From contig JBBQGG010000042.1 of assembly GCA_038322815.1 (NCBI GenBank), positions 1 to 26,760 of the forward strand: DNA of 26,760 bases, written 5' to 3'. The position numbers and the translations under genes were made by a program. Under the pieces are notes generated by a model that was given only the letters and a program-made list of their open reading frames with translations, was not told the DNA's origin and did no database searches. Of the stretch, positions 15,182-24,300 are shown in pieces. Each line of letters opens with the position of its first letter. The first letter of the stretch is position 1. Source of the stretch: PALSA-1296 sp038322815 (GTDB lineage Bacteria; Bacteroidota; Ignavibacteria; Palsa-1295).

Positions 15182-17512
15182 CTACCTCTGCACCACCACT
15201 CTCCTCGAAACTACTCCTCCGTCATTTTCCAAGCGTACTATATAACTTCCGTTTGGTAATTTTGAGCCTTCGAAATCTACAGAGTAGGTACCCTGCACTT
15301 TTGTAGCATCAACTATTCGCGCCATCTCTCTGCCGAGTTCATCGTAGAGATAAAGTCTCACCATGCCATTTCTGACGACCGTGTATTTGAATGTCGTCTT
15401 ATGCGAGAAAGGATTCGGATGATTAGCCTCAAGAGCAAGAGCTATCTTATTTCTATCATGTACAGCGCTCGGAATATTTCTGCAGAAGTGAATGCAGGTA
15501 TCTGTAAAGTGAGGGGGTGTTGCACAATCGGTTGCCCGAATACAAATATTACCATCGAGTACCGAATCAATTACCCTGACCGTGAAACGAGTTACTCCGT
15601 CACCATTAGTAAATGGTATTGTATTGAGTTGCATCATATTGACAGCAGTTCCTGAAATAACTTCAAGTTTACATATGCCTAAATCATGCAATCGGGAATC
15701 CGAAACTTCAAATGAATCTATTTGACTGCTGCAAAATGATGTATCACGGTTTTGTAATCTTTTGATAAGAGTAAAAACAGGAGGAAGTGAATCGGGGTGT
15801 ACTACAGACTTTGCCTGGATGCATACTGTATGAAAACTCTGATGTCCGAGGCAATCAGTGAATGTGAAATCATAACATCCTCCGATAGTGGAATCAATTT
15901 GTAGTATTTTGACGATATGATTGAGTTTATCATTAAAGCAAGCCAAGATGGGTGGAGTTGGAGGCTGCACAATAATTTTTGTTGTATCTGTACCTTTCGC
16001 CGGAGTCCAGGTAATGCTCTGAAGACCTTTATCCGTCGTCCGCCAATCTCGGATTGCAATGCTTGAAGATGTAGCCGTAATCAGCGTATCTACAAATTCC
16101 GGAGCATCTATATCGCTTTCTGCACAATCAATAATAATATGCTGATCACATTCCTGCATACCCACTTCATTTAAGAAGCCGGGCGGGCATACTCCGCATG
16201 AAGCTGTATAGATCAGGCTGTCAACATCAGCGCCGGTACAGAATAGTGCAGGATTAGCCCAAGCCCACCAATCAAAATATCCTACATCACCCGGAGCAAT
16301 ATACACGCCGTTTCCGGAAGTCGGCTGTGTTTGAGATTTTCCTAAATTGGGTTTGCCTGTACTATCGGTGATGTTCATATCATCTCCAACAGTAAGTGTG
16401 ATCTTCGTATTGGCAGAAGGGTTTGTTTTATCAGGATTGACGGCAAATTTCTCAACATGTGCAGGATTCGGTGTGTAAAAACCGGAAGCACCTTGTTTCG
16501 TCCAGATCAAATGCTGCGGATAGAAGTCAATTGAAAAAAGGCTGCCCACACATTTTTCATATTCTCCTGTACCATAAGAAGTTTTGCCGATGGTAACAGT
16601 TTTGCCAACAGCAACATTTTGTGCACTAAATTCGACGAGCACTGCATTATCTACCTGAGGAGGAGTGCCGTAAGAAGTGCCGAACGGCCATGCACCCTGG
16701 CCAAAAATCGTGTTCGTCATTGTCGGCCAGTCACCAATCGTCATACGAAAAGGTTTTATTAAATTCAGCGGTGCTCCATAATCCGTATATCCCATTCCGC
16801 TTAATCCGGGATCGAGTGAGGGGGGATTCGGAAGCGCGTAAAGAAATCCTATATAAAACCAGGGTAGTGTCTGACCAGAATTTGGATCCGGAAAACGCTG
16901 CCAAAGGTTTTTATAGCTCCATTTCGTCAGGATCGTTGGTCCGTCATTGACATTAGGCACCTGTTTGTTTCCTGGATCCGAAATCTGAATGTCCTGTAAA
17001 TACTGGCATGCAACGTTTATAGATGAATTTCCATGATTATTAAAACTCCATTTATAAACGATTTGCCCGCTCTTGGTAAAAGCAACAGGATAAATATCCT
17101 GAATAATATCAACGTTGTTTTTATTGAACCAAATAGTACGAATGGTATCTCCTATTTTTGTTGTAATTCCATCGGTAAGCTCCTTTGCATTTGCCGGAGG
17201 ATTTTGAATGACATCATTATTGGTAAAATATGTACCGCCTATTGAGCATGTAAAATAACTATGGTCCTGAAAGGAAAGTGTGGGATCGAAAGATCTTCCA
17301 GGAGGCAAAGGAACGGTCACTCGGCCTGATTGCCCGTCGACATTCGCCCAAATAAATTGATTATTCGTTGCAAAATTATTGAGAGCATTCATAGGCGTCA
17401 CTGTTTTTTGAAACTTCTGAGCCTGTAAAGTGCCTACAAAGAAGGCACAAAAGAACAATGCAGTGGAACATTTCCGCATTGAAAATGAAAGAGAAGCAGA
17501 TGTAATGTGCAT
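15182..17512 (-). CDS. Large modular T9SS cargo protein, paralogue 1 (short form)
   Basis: A 776-residue exported protein; I chose the ATG at 17512 because an A/G-rich ribosome-binding stretch precedes it and a signal sequence follows (cleavage near GTLQAQ). Residues about 35-465 form a domain found in all three paralogues: NNQFIWANVDGQSGRV, PPGRSF, YFTCSIGGTYFTNND, PWFYIGFLY, MTIGDWPTMTN, ending in CDQHIIIDCAESD. It is followed by two modules of about 100 residues (468-570 and 572-690), with DxRxxDxG and IDS...G..C motifs and several cysteines. The last 80 residues are a T9SS type A sorting domain (NHPNPFSHKTTF, LYLYDELGREMARIV, NGSYIVRLENDGG, VVSRRVVVQR). It lacks modules 3-5 and the beta-sandwich region of the longer paralogues. 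Probably an adhesive or structural surface protein; function not shown. Confidence 0.85.
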   Translation of the reverse strand: MHITSASLSFSMRKCSTALFFCAFFVGTLQAQKFQKTVTPMNALNNFATNNQFIWANVDGQSGRVTVPLPPGRSFDPTLSFQDHSYFTCSIGGTYFTNNDVIQNPPANAKELTDGITTKIGDTIRTIWFNKNNVDIIQDIYPVAFTKSGQIVYKWSFNNHGNSSINVACQYLQDIQISDPGNKQVPNVNDGPTILTKWSYKNLWQRFPDPNSGQTLPWFYIGFLYALPNPPSLDPGLSGMGYTDYGAPLNLIKPFRMTIGDWPTMTNTIFGQGAWPFGTSYGTPPQVDNAVLVEFSAQNVAVGKTVTIGKTSYGTGEYEKCVGSLFSIDFYPQHLIWTKQGASGFYTPNPAHVEKFAVNPDKTNPSANTKITLTVGDDMNITDSTGKPNLGKSQTQPTSGNGVYIAPGDVGYFDWWAWANPALFCTGADVDSLIYTASCGVCPPGFLNEVGMQECDQHIIIDCAESDIDAPEFVDTLITATSSSIAIRDWRTTDKGLQSITWTPAKGTDTTKIIVQPPTPPILACFNDKLNHIVKILQIDSTIGGCYDFTFTDCLGHQSFHTVCIQAKSVVHPDSLPPVFTLIKRLQNRDTSFCSSQIDSFEVSDSRLHDLGICKLEVISGTAVNMMQLNTIPFTNGDGVTRFTVRVIDSVLDGNICIRATDCATPPHFTDTCIHFCRNIPSAVHDRNKIALALEANHPNPFSHKTTFKYTVVRNGMVRLYLYDELGREMARIVDATKVQGTYSVDFEGSKLPNGSYIVRLENDGGVVSRRVVVQR
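16141..16243. repeat. 103-base direct repeat, copy in paralogue 1
   Basis: Every base matches 23853-23955 in paralogue 3, and the match goes on past a few scattered differences to about 16540. It codes for the end of the shared N-terminal domain (the Cys-rich ADVDSLIYTASCGVCPPGF stretch). The absence of silent changes here contrasts with neighbouring regions, which suggests gene conversion or recent duplication rather than selection on protein sequence alone. Confidence 0.85.
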
Positions 17513-17548
17513 ATTTTTTTTACTTTCTTTAATAATCCAAATAACAAT

Positions 17549-17575
17549 GTAGCCAGAGGCTTTAGCCTGCAATTA
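17549..17575. repeat. Decayed copy of the GGCTTTAGCC hairpin repeat
   Basis: GTAGCCAGAGGCTTTAGCCT matches the hairpin at 15143-15170 with two changes, but its right arm no longer pairs well. It lies between paralogues 1 and 2, just downstream of the stop of paralogue 2. Confidence 0.55.
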
Positions 17576-17582
17576 TCTTCAC

Positions 17583-20500
17583 TTATTTTTCTACTACGAT
17601 CATCCTCGAAATGACGACTCCGCCAGTTTGCAATCTTGCAATATAACTTCCTCCGCTTATTGTGGAGGCATCGAATTTTAGGGAATACAGCCCTTGCTTC
17701 TGGCTTCCATCTACAAGCCGCACGATCTCTTTTCCGAGAACATCATAGATCGCAAAGCGAACCTGACCCTCTTGCGCAACAGTGTAATCAAATGTGGTCA
17801 GATTCGAAAATGGGTTTGGATGATTTGGATCCATTGAGACTACAGTCGGATGGCTCACGCTATCGCTTCTCAAGATCGGAGCACATGAACCGATGATGAC
17901 GATATTCGACCCTGTAAGCGATCCCCAAGGTGGAGGCATCAATGCCGATCCGTTTAAACCGATATAGTTTGTATCACGATTATTATTAAAAACGATCGAA
18001 TCAACAGAAAGCATGACATTTTTAGTCGTGGTACTTGGAGATGAACTAAAGTAGAGTAAAACGAGCGAATCAGAGAAATTGGAAACGAGCGGTCTACCTT
18101 TAGGCAGCATCGTACCCATAATACTAATCGTTTGACCGTTTTGCTTTGATGTAACTGCCCACTTTGCAGTCTCGGTGTTTAGAGTACTAACACTATCGAA
18201 AGTAATCGCGCCAATATCTCCCGTCATTGTAAAGCTAAAAAGAAAATCTGTGATCGCCTTACTCGAAACAGCGACGGTATCGTTTCTTCCAAAATAAACA
18301 GGCACGTAAAACGACGAACCTTCCTGCAGCATAACACCTTTTTTCATTGCGAAATCCTGGATCCATACCGCTAAATTTACAAATGCCTCATGCCGTAATG
18401 TAGGAACAAGTGAACCCCAATAGTCAACAGCAAAAACTGCACCTGTAGTTGATTCTCCGGGCTTCGGACGTGTAAGCCCGAATTGTTTTGACCATAAGCC
18501 TGCATTTGCGGCGATCGTATCAAATGGGCTTAGATTGACTTCTGCAAGTGTGCGAATCCGCTGTAAGCCTCTATCATAAATTCTCGAATCGGAAACCTGA
18601 ACCGTAATACTATCTTTGCCGATATAACGAGCCGTCAGAATGGGCGGAAGGGTATCTCCGATATACGGATAGCACCATGTATACGAACAAATATTCCCAT
18701 GGCAATCCCGGGCATTGATCGTCACACAGCTTTGCGTATCGATCTTTAATGTATCGACGACTGAAAGTGTAAACGGTGTGAGTATCCTTGCACAGTTTCC
18801 CCGAAGCGTATCAGGAACGACAATTCCGGTATTATTAGTAAACCATACCTTATCAATACCTGTATCCCAAATATTTGTATCACTATTGGCCGACGGATCG
18901 TTGAAATGAAGATCATTTACAAATACCGTAACGGAAGTAGGACTTGTCCTGGGGTCAGGCGAAACACTGATGTTCGGACAAAGAGCGTCCGTATCAATAG
19001 TCTGAAATGCACAAACTGTATCACTCATATTGCCTATAAGATCATTGGCTTTTATGCAGAACGAACTTCTCTGCATTGTATCACGGGCAATTATAATAAA
19101 TGAATATGCAGGTTGGCCTGAAGTATAAACTTTGGAGGGTGGATCTCCCGGAGGCAGAAAAGTAATATTGACGGTATCTACAATAAAAATGGAATCGATA
19201 CGTCTGTCCCACGGTCTGTTATCAGAAACATTTACTCTCCATTTGCCTCTGCTTGTGATATCTTTAGTAATGGTTACGATAGGCGGCAGAGTGTCATGGA
19301 TCGTGCAATAGAATATACATGTATCACGGAAATTCCCCGCTCCGTCAATTGCACTAATGCAGATCGCTCCATCTTTCATTGAATCAATTACCGAGACCGT
19401 AAACCGGACAAGCGGTGAATGTTTCGGGAAAGAGTCAATTGCATATTTCATATTCACCGGAGTTCCTAGAACAAAAACTCTGTCAAGCCCTTTATCGTGA
19501 AGGCGATCATCGCGTACATCAAAAGAATCGAGACGGCTATTACATTCAGATCCATCGAAACTTCCGCTTTGGAGATCAAGATGATAATCAGGTTTCAATA
19601 TATCCGGAAAGATAACGAGCGGATGCGGAGGGAAACATACTGTTTCAAAACTCTTATTGCCTACGCAATCTTCATACACAAAATCAAAACAGGCGCCGAG
19701 CGTCGAATCGATCTGGATTATATGTACTGTATGAATAAACTTATCGGTCGGACATGCCTTGATCGGAGGATCGAAGGTAATGATGAAATTAGAAGCATGC
19801 AATATATCTTTTTTTCCTGTCGGATGCCATGAAATATTCTTTAATCCGCGATCAGTTTTTCGATCATCATGAACATGAATATCTTTAACAAAAATATTTG
19901 TATCCGGAAGCACGTCCCAAATGGGCGGATCAACATCGTTTTCAGCACATTCTATGACTATGGCATGATCACATTCAAGATTAGTTACAGAGGGTTGCCG
20001 GAATGCAAGTGAGTCCAATGTACTTCTGCCGGTAAATTTAAGGGAGGTGGTTATATCTCCGGTACAGAAATATGCAGGATCGACTTTTGCAAACCATTCG
20101 AAGATCGGAATACTCACTGATCCGGGACCGATAAATGTGCCGGGTCCAGAACTTGGCAGTGTCTGCGATTTTCCTAAAAGGACATGATTAATACTATCGT
20201 AAATAGTAAGGTTATTCGACACTGTAAGAGTTAGTCTTGTCCCCCCGGCAGAGTTTGATTGATCAGGATCGAAAGCATAAAATTGGATGTCAATAGGATT
20301 GGGAGTATAATATCCGGATAAACCGGTCTTTGTCCATTTCAAACGATGCGGATAAAAAACCAAACCGAAAAGACTGCCTGAGCATGTTTCAAATTCTCCG
20401 GTTCCGTACGAAGTCCTTGCAAGCTCAACCTCTTTTCCGGATGGAAGATTTTGCGGAGTAAATTCCAGAAGAACGGCACAGTCTGTTCCAATTGCTCCCG

Positions 20501-21287
20501 AAGGCATTCCTGCAGAACCATAAGGGAAGTTGATCATCCTCGTCCAATCTCCGATAGTCATTTTCGCAGGAGGAATAAGTCCCAGCGGCGCATAATCCGT
20601 GTAACCTTGCGCACTCAAACCCGGATTGTAGCTCGGAGCATTCGGAAGTTTATAAAGGAATGCGCAATAAAACCAAGGTATCGGATTCGAATTCGGATAA
20701 AACCGCCAGTTACTTGTGTAATCCCAACGTGTGAGTATCCAGGGACCGTCATCGGAATTCGGATGTCCGGGAGTAACTTTAGCAGTCGGATCTGTTAACT
20801 GTACATCAAGAAGATATTGGCATCCTGCAGGAACAAGTGATGCAGAATGATTCAGAAACTTCCACTTAAAAACGATCTGTCCGCTTTTTTCAAATGCAAC
20901 GGGATAAACATCCTGTACGAGATCAACCTGATTTAAATTCTGCCATACCGTTCGTATAGTATCAGCCACCTTGGTAGTAACACCGCCGTTCAAAAGATGA
21001 GCATACGGTGGCAGAGGTAATACCCGATCATTATTCGTATAAATTTGACCACCTATCGAACAAGAAAAATAACTATGCTGATCGAAGGAAAGTTGTTTAT
21101 CCTGACTGATCCTTCCCGGGGGAAGAAGAACAGTGACCCAGCCTAATGAAGGGACATCAATTGCACCGACGATAAATTGATTACCTGTTGTAATAGTTTG
21201 GGCATAGAGGTTACTTCCAACATTCAAGTTGAGGACAAAAAGAAGAGCAGCACAATACAACCACTGACCCATACGCGACATGTGCAA
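17583..21287 (-). CDS. Large modular T9SS cargo protein, paralogue 2
   Basis: A 1234-residue exported protein. A signal peptide is at 1-30 (MGQWLYCAALLFVLNLNV, cleavage near SNLYAQ; several Met codons could be the start). The N-terminal domain to about 450 is the same as in the two flanking paralogues but clearly more diverged (NQFIVGAIDVPSLGWV, YFSCSIGGQIYTNND). Five Cys-containing modules follow: about 452-555, 561-660, 664-762, 766-870 and 877-970. Each has DxRxxDxG or a related turn and ends like IDS...G.IC..A.D..GN..DTC. Residues about 975-1130 form a beta-sandwich with FYVPVYF, ITDFLFSFTMTGDIGAITFDSV and SLVLLYFSS, a cohesin-like pattern. The last 85 residues are a T9SS sorting domain (NHPNPFSNLTTFDYTV, VLGKEIVRLVDG, GGSYIARL, MIVVEK). 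Predicted to be displayed on the cell surface. Confidence 0.85.
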   Translation of the reverse strand: MHMSRMGQWLYCAALLFVLNLNVGSNLYAQTITTGNQFIVGAIDVPSLGWVTVLLPPGRISQDKQLSFDQHSYFSCSIGGQIYTNNDRVLPLPPYAHLLNGGVTTKVADTIRTVWQNLNQVDLVQDVYPVAFEKSGQIVFKWKFLNHSASLVPAGCQYLLDVQLTDPTAKVTPGHPNSDDGPWILTRWDYTSNWRFYPNSNPIPWFYCAFLYKLPNAPSYNPGLSAQGYTDYAPLGLIPPAKMTIGDWTRMINFPYGSAGMPSGAIGTDCAVLLEFTPQNLPSGKEVELARTSYGTGEFETCSGSLFGLVFYPHRLKWTKTGLSGYYTPNPIDIQFYAFDPDQSNSAGGTRLTLTVSNNLTIYDSINHVLLGKSQTLPSSGPGTFIGPGSVSIPIFEWFAKVDPAYFCTGDITTSLKFTGRSTLDSLAFRQPSVTNLECDHAIVIECAENDVDPPIWDVLPDTNIFVKDIHVHDDRKTDRGLKNISWHPTGKKDILHASNFIITFDPPIKACPTDKFIHTVHIIQIDSTLGACFDFVYEDCVGNKSFETVCFPPHPLVIFPDILKPDYHLDLQSGSFDGSECNSRLDSFDVRDDRLHDKGLDRVFVLGTPVNMKYAIDSFPKHSPLVRFTVSVIDSMKDGAICISAIDGAGNFRDTCIFYCTIHDTLPPIVTITKDITSRGKWRVNVSDNRPWDRRIDSIFIVDTVNITFLPPGDPPSKVYTSGQPAYSFIIIARDTMQRSSFCIKANDLIGNMSDTVCAFQTIDTDALCPNISVSPDPRTSPTSVTVFVNDLHFNDPSANSDTNIWDTGIDKVWFTNNTGIVVPDTLRGNCARILTPFTLSVVDTLKIDTQSCVTINARDCHGNICSYTWCYPYIGDTLPPILTARYIGKDSITVQVSDSRIYDRGLQRIRTLAEVNLSPFDTIAANAGLWSKQFGLTRPKPGESTTGAVFAVDYWGSLVPTLRHEAFVNLAVWIQDFAMKKGVMLQEGSSFYVPVYFGRNDTVAVSSKAITDFLFSFTMTGDIGAITFDSVSTLNTETAKWAVTSKQNGQTISIMGTMLPKGRPLVSNFSDSLVLLYFSSSPSTTTKNVMLSVDSIVFNNNRDTNYIGLNGSALMPPPWGSLTGSNIVIIGSCAPILRSDSVSHPTVVSMDPNHPNPFSNLTTFDYTVAQEGQVRFAIYDVLGKEIVRLVDGSQKQGLYSLKFDASTISGGSYIARLQTGGVVISRMIVVEK

Positions 21288-21303
21288 GATAGTATTAGCG
21301 AAC

Positions 21304-21349
21304 AGTTGAGAGCTTACAATTAAAATCTATTAACTGTGAACTCTCAACT
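21304..21349. repeat. Imperfect inverted repeat between paralogues 2 and 3
   Basis: AGTTGAGAG (21304-21312) pairs with CTCTCAACT (21341-21349), and the inner arms pair in seven of the next ten positions. It lies just after the stop of paralogue 3 on the minus strand, where a terminator would be expected, but no T-run follows. Listed as a small repeat with a possible terminator role. Confidence 0.5.
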
Positions 21350-21357
21350 TTAAAAAC

Positions 21358-24300
21358 TTATTTCTCGACCGCTACCCGGCGCGAGACAACAACTCCGCCC
21401 GTCTGCAAACGCGCAACGTACGTTCCGCCGCTTAGTGAAGATCCATCATATGTTACGGTATAGGTCCCCTGCTTCTGGAATTGATCTACGATCCGAAATA
21501 CCTCCCTGCCTAGTATATCATGGATCGCAATTCTGACCGGACCATCCTCGGCAACGGTATACGTAAATGTCGTCTGATGCGAGAATGGATTCGGACGATT
21601 CGGATCGAGCGACACTGATGAAGGATGCAGGTTATCCGAAGTAAGTCTCGGCGCACATGCTCCGGTGATCACAATATTCGCACCGCCAACACTTCCGTAA
21701 GGAGCCGGCATCCGGGCTGTCGAAGTAAACGCTCCTGATGTCGTACCTTTATATACGGAGTCGCGTCCCTGATTTAGAATAAGGGAATCGACGGTGAGAG
21801 TTACTTGGCGTGTAGATTGATCGGTCAGGGCATGGAAATACAGCAAGACAACTGAATCTTGATGGGTCCCTAAAGCAAGAGTTTCCAGAGGAAGCGAAGC
21901 TAAAGGTTTGCCGTTAGGAAGCATGGTACCTGTTACCGTTATGGTAGTGCTATTTGGCGGTCCCCAAGTTGGGCGATTCATAGGATTACCCCTATTCCAA
22001 TTTGCGACTTCCATTTCTGTGCTTATTTGAGATGCACTATCGAAGACGACAGAGTTTACATCGCCCGTCATAGTAAAGGTAAGTTTGAAATCCGTAATTT
22101 CCTTGCGGCGAACTCTGAACGAATCGTTCTTTACGAAATATACAGGTACATAGAACGATGCACCTTGATTCGGCTGAATACCTGGTTTCATCGCAAAATC
22201 CTGTACCCATACTGCAAAATCCACCGTAGCAATATGAGAAGTTACTGAAGGAATATGAGAGAGAGATCCCCATCTATCCAAAGCAAGCAGTGTACCGACA
22301 CTTGATCTTTTCGGATCACGTGTTATAGCATTGCTGCCATCAATAACCTGGACTTTCGCACCTTGCAGCTGTATTTGTTTAAATTTCAGATTCGTATCAA
22401 TGCCGGGTGTGGAATGGATCAAAGTAATGCTATCCAAGCCTCGGTCTTCCAATGTACTATCAGTTATTACTCCAAATATCTGCGATTTATCTAGTGGATT
22501 ATACCAGAGTGTGATGAGCGGAGCTACTACATCCGGTATATATGGATAGCAATACGTCGCAGAGCATATATTACCTTTCTTGTCGCTTACGTTGATCGTA
22601 ACGCAGGAAACTGTATCAACAGCATTCGTATCTTTGACAGAAATAATAAACTGCGGAATCGTCATTGCACCATTCCCTGAAATCGGAGAAGGCACGATCA
22701 TTCCGGTATTATTGGTGAACCACACAGAATCAACCCCTGTATCCCAAACATATTTATTAGTATTAGCCGGCGGATCAGTAAAATGTATATCATTAACATT
22801 TACAGAGATCGAAGTCGGATTGGTATTCAGCGGCGGAGTGATCACAATATTCGGACAGAGTGAATCTTTGCCGACTCCCTGGAATGCGCAATGTGCATCC
22901 ACAACACTTCTATTTCCAGCGAGATCAGTAGCCTCTATGCAGAATGAGCTCGGTTTCGTTGTATCCGGCGATGTCATAGTAAATACATAGACAGGACTTC
23001 CGCTAATGTTTACCGCTATAAAGGTTGGAAGAACATTAACCGGTTTAATAATAAATACTGAATCGATATGCCTATCCCATGCTGTATCATCTCGTACTAC
23101 AACATTCCATAATCCTGCTTTATTAGCATCTTTCGTAATAGTAATTCTTGGTGCAAGTGTATCTTTTATTGTGCAATAATGGAAACAGGTATCGGTATAA
23201 TTACTCTTCGGAACGGTTGCACAATCAGTAGCACGAATGCAGAGATTACCATCATGCATAGAATCAATTACATGAACGGAAAAACGAACTCTTAGATCAC
23301 CGGGTGAAAAGGGTACGCTTTTCAAGATCATATTATTTACAGATCCCGGAATAGTATCTAACTTACAGATACCTTTATCGTATTGGCGGAGTTCTGTCAC
23401 TTCAAATGAATCAATCCTGTTATTACAGAGCGAAGCGTCGTAGCTTCCCGATTGTTTGATCAGCGAAAAAACAGGGGGAAGGGTATCAAAATTCTTTACT
23501 AAAGGACATGCCTGGAGACAGACCTGAGCATTGCTTTGATGTCCGAGACAATCGATAAATGTAAAATCATAACATCCGCCAATTGTCGAATCAAGCTTTT
23601 GAATCGTAACGGTATGAATCAGCTTATCGTTAAAACACGGTTGTATCGGTGGTGTGACAGTAATATTAAATTTTGCCTGATTTGCAGAATCTGCTTTCGA
23701 GCTCGGATGCCAGGAAATTCCTTGAAGTCCGCGATCTGTTTTACGATCATCATGTACATCAATAAATTTCTTGACCGTGCATGGTAAGTTATCAGAATAG
23801 ATCGAATCAATCGGCGCATCAAGATCAGCCTCAGCGCAATCAATAGTAATAAGCTGATCACATTCCTGCATACCCACTTCATTTAAGAAGCCGGGCGGGC
23901 ATACTCCGCATGAAGCTGTATAGATCAGGCTGTCAACATCAGCGCCGGTACAGAACAGTGCTGGATTAGCCCAAGCCCACCAATCAAAATATCCTACATC
24001 ACCCGGACCAAGAAACACGCCGTTTCCGGAAGTCGGCTGTATTTGAGATTTTCCTAAATTGGGTATGCCGGTAATATCGGTTATGTTCATATCATCTCCG
24101 ACAGTAAGTTTGATCTTCGTATTGGCAGAAGAGTTTATTTTATCAGGATTGACGGCAAATTTCTCAACATGTACAGGATTCGGTGTGTAAAAACCGGAAG
24201 CACCTTGCTTCGTCCAGACCAAATGGTGCGGATAGAAGTCAATTGAAAAAAGGCTACCCACACATTTCTCATATTCTCCGGTACCATATGAAGTTTTCCC

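Noticed and set aside
22580..22990. Plus-strand open frame of 136 codons inside paralogue 3
   Set aside because: Antisense shadow of the repeated modules; low-complexity beta-like composition reflects the reverse strand of the real gene.
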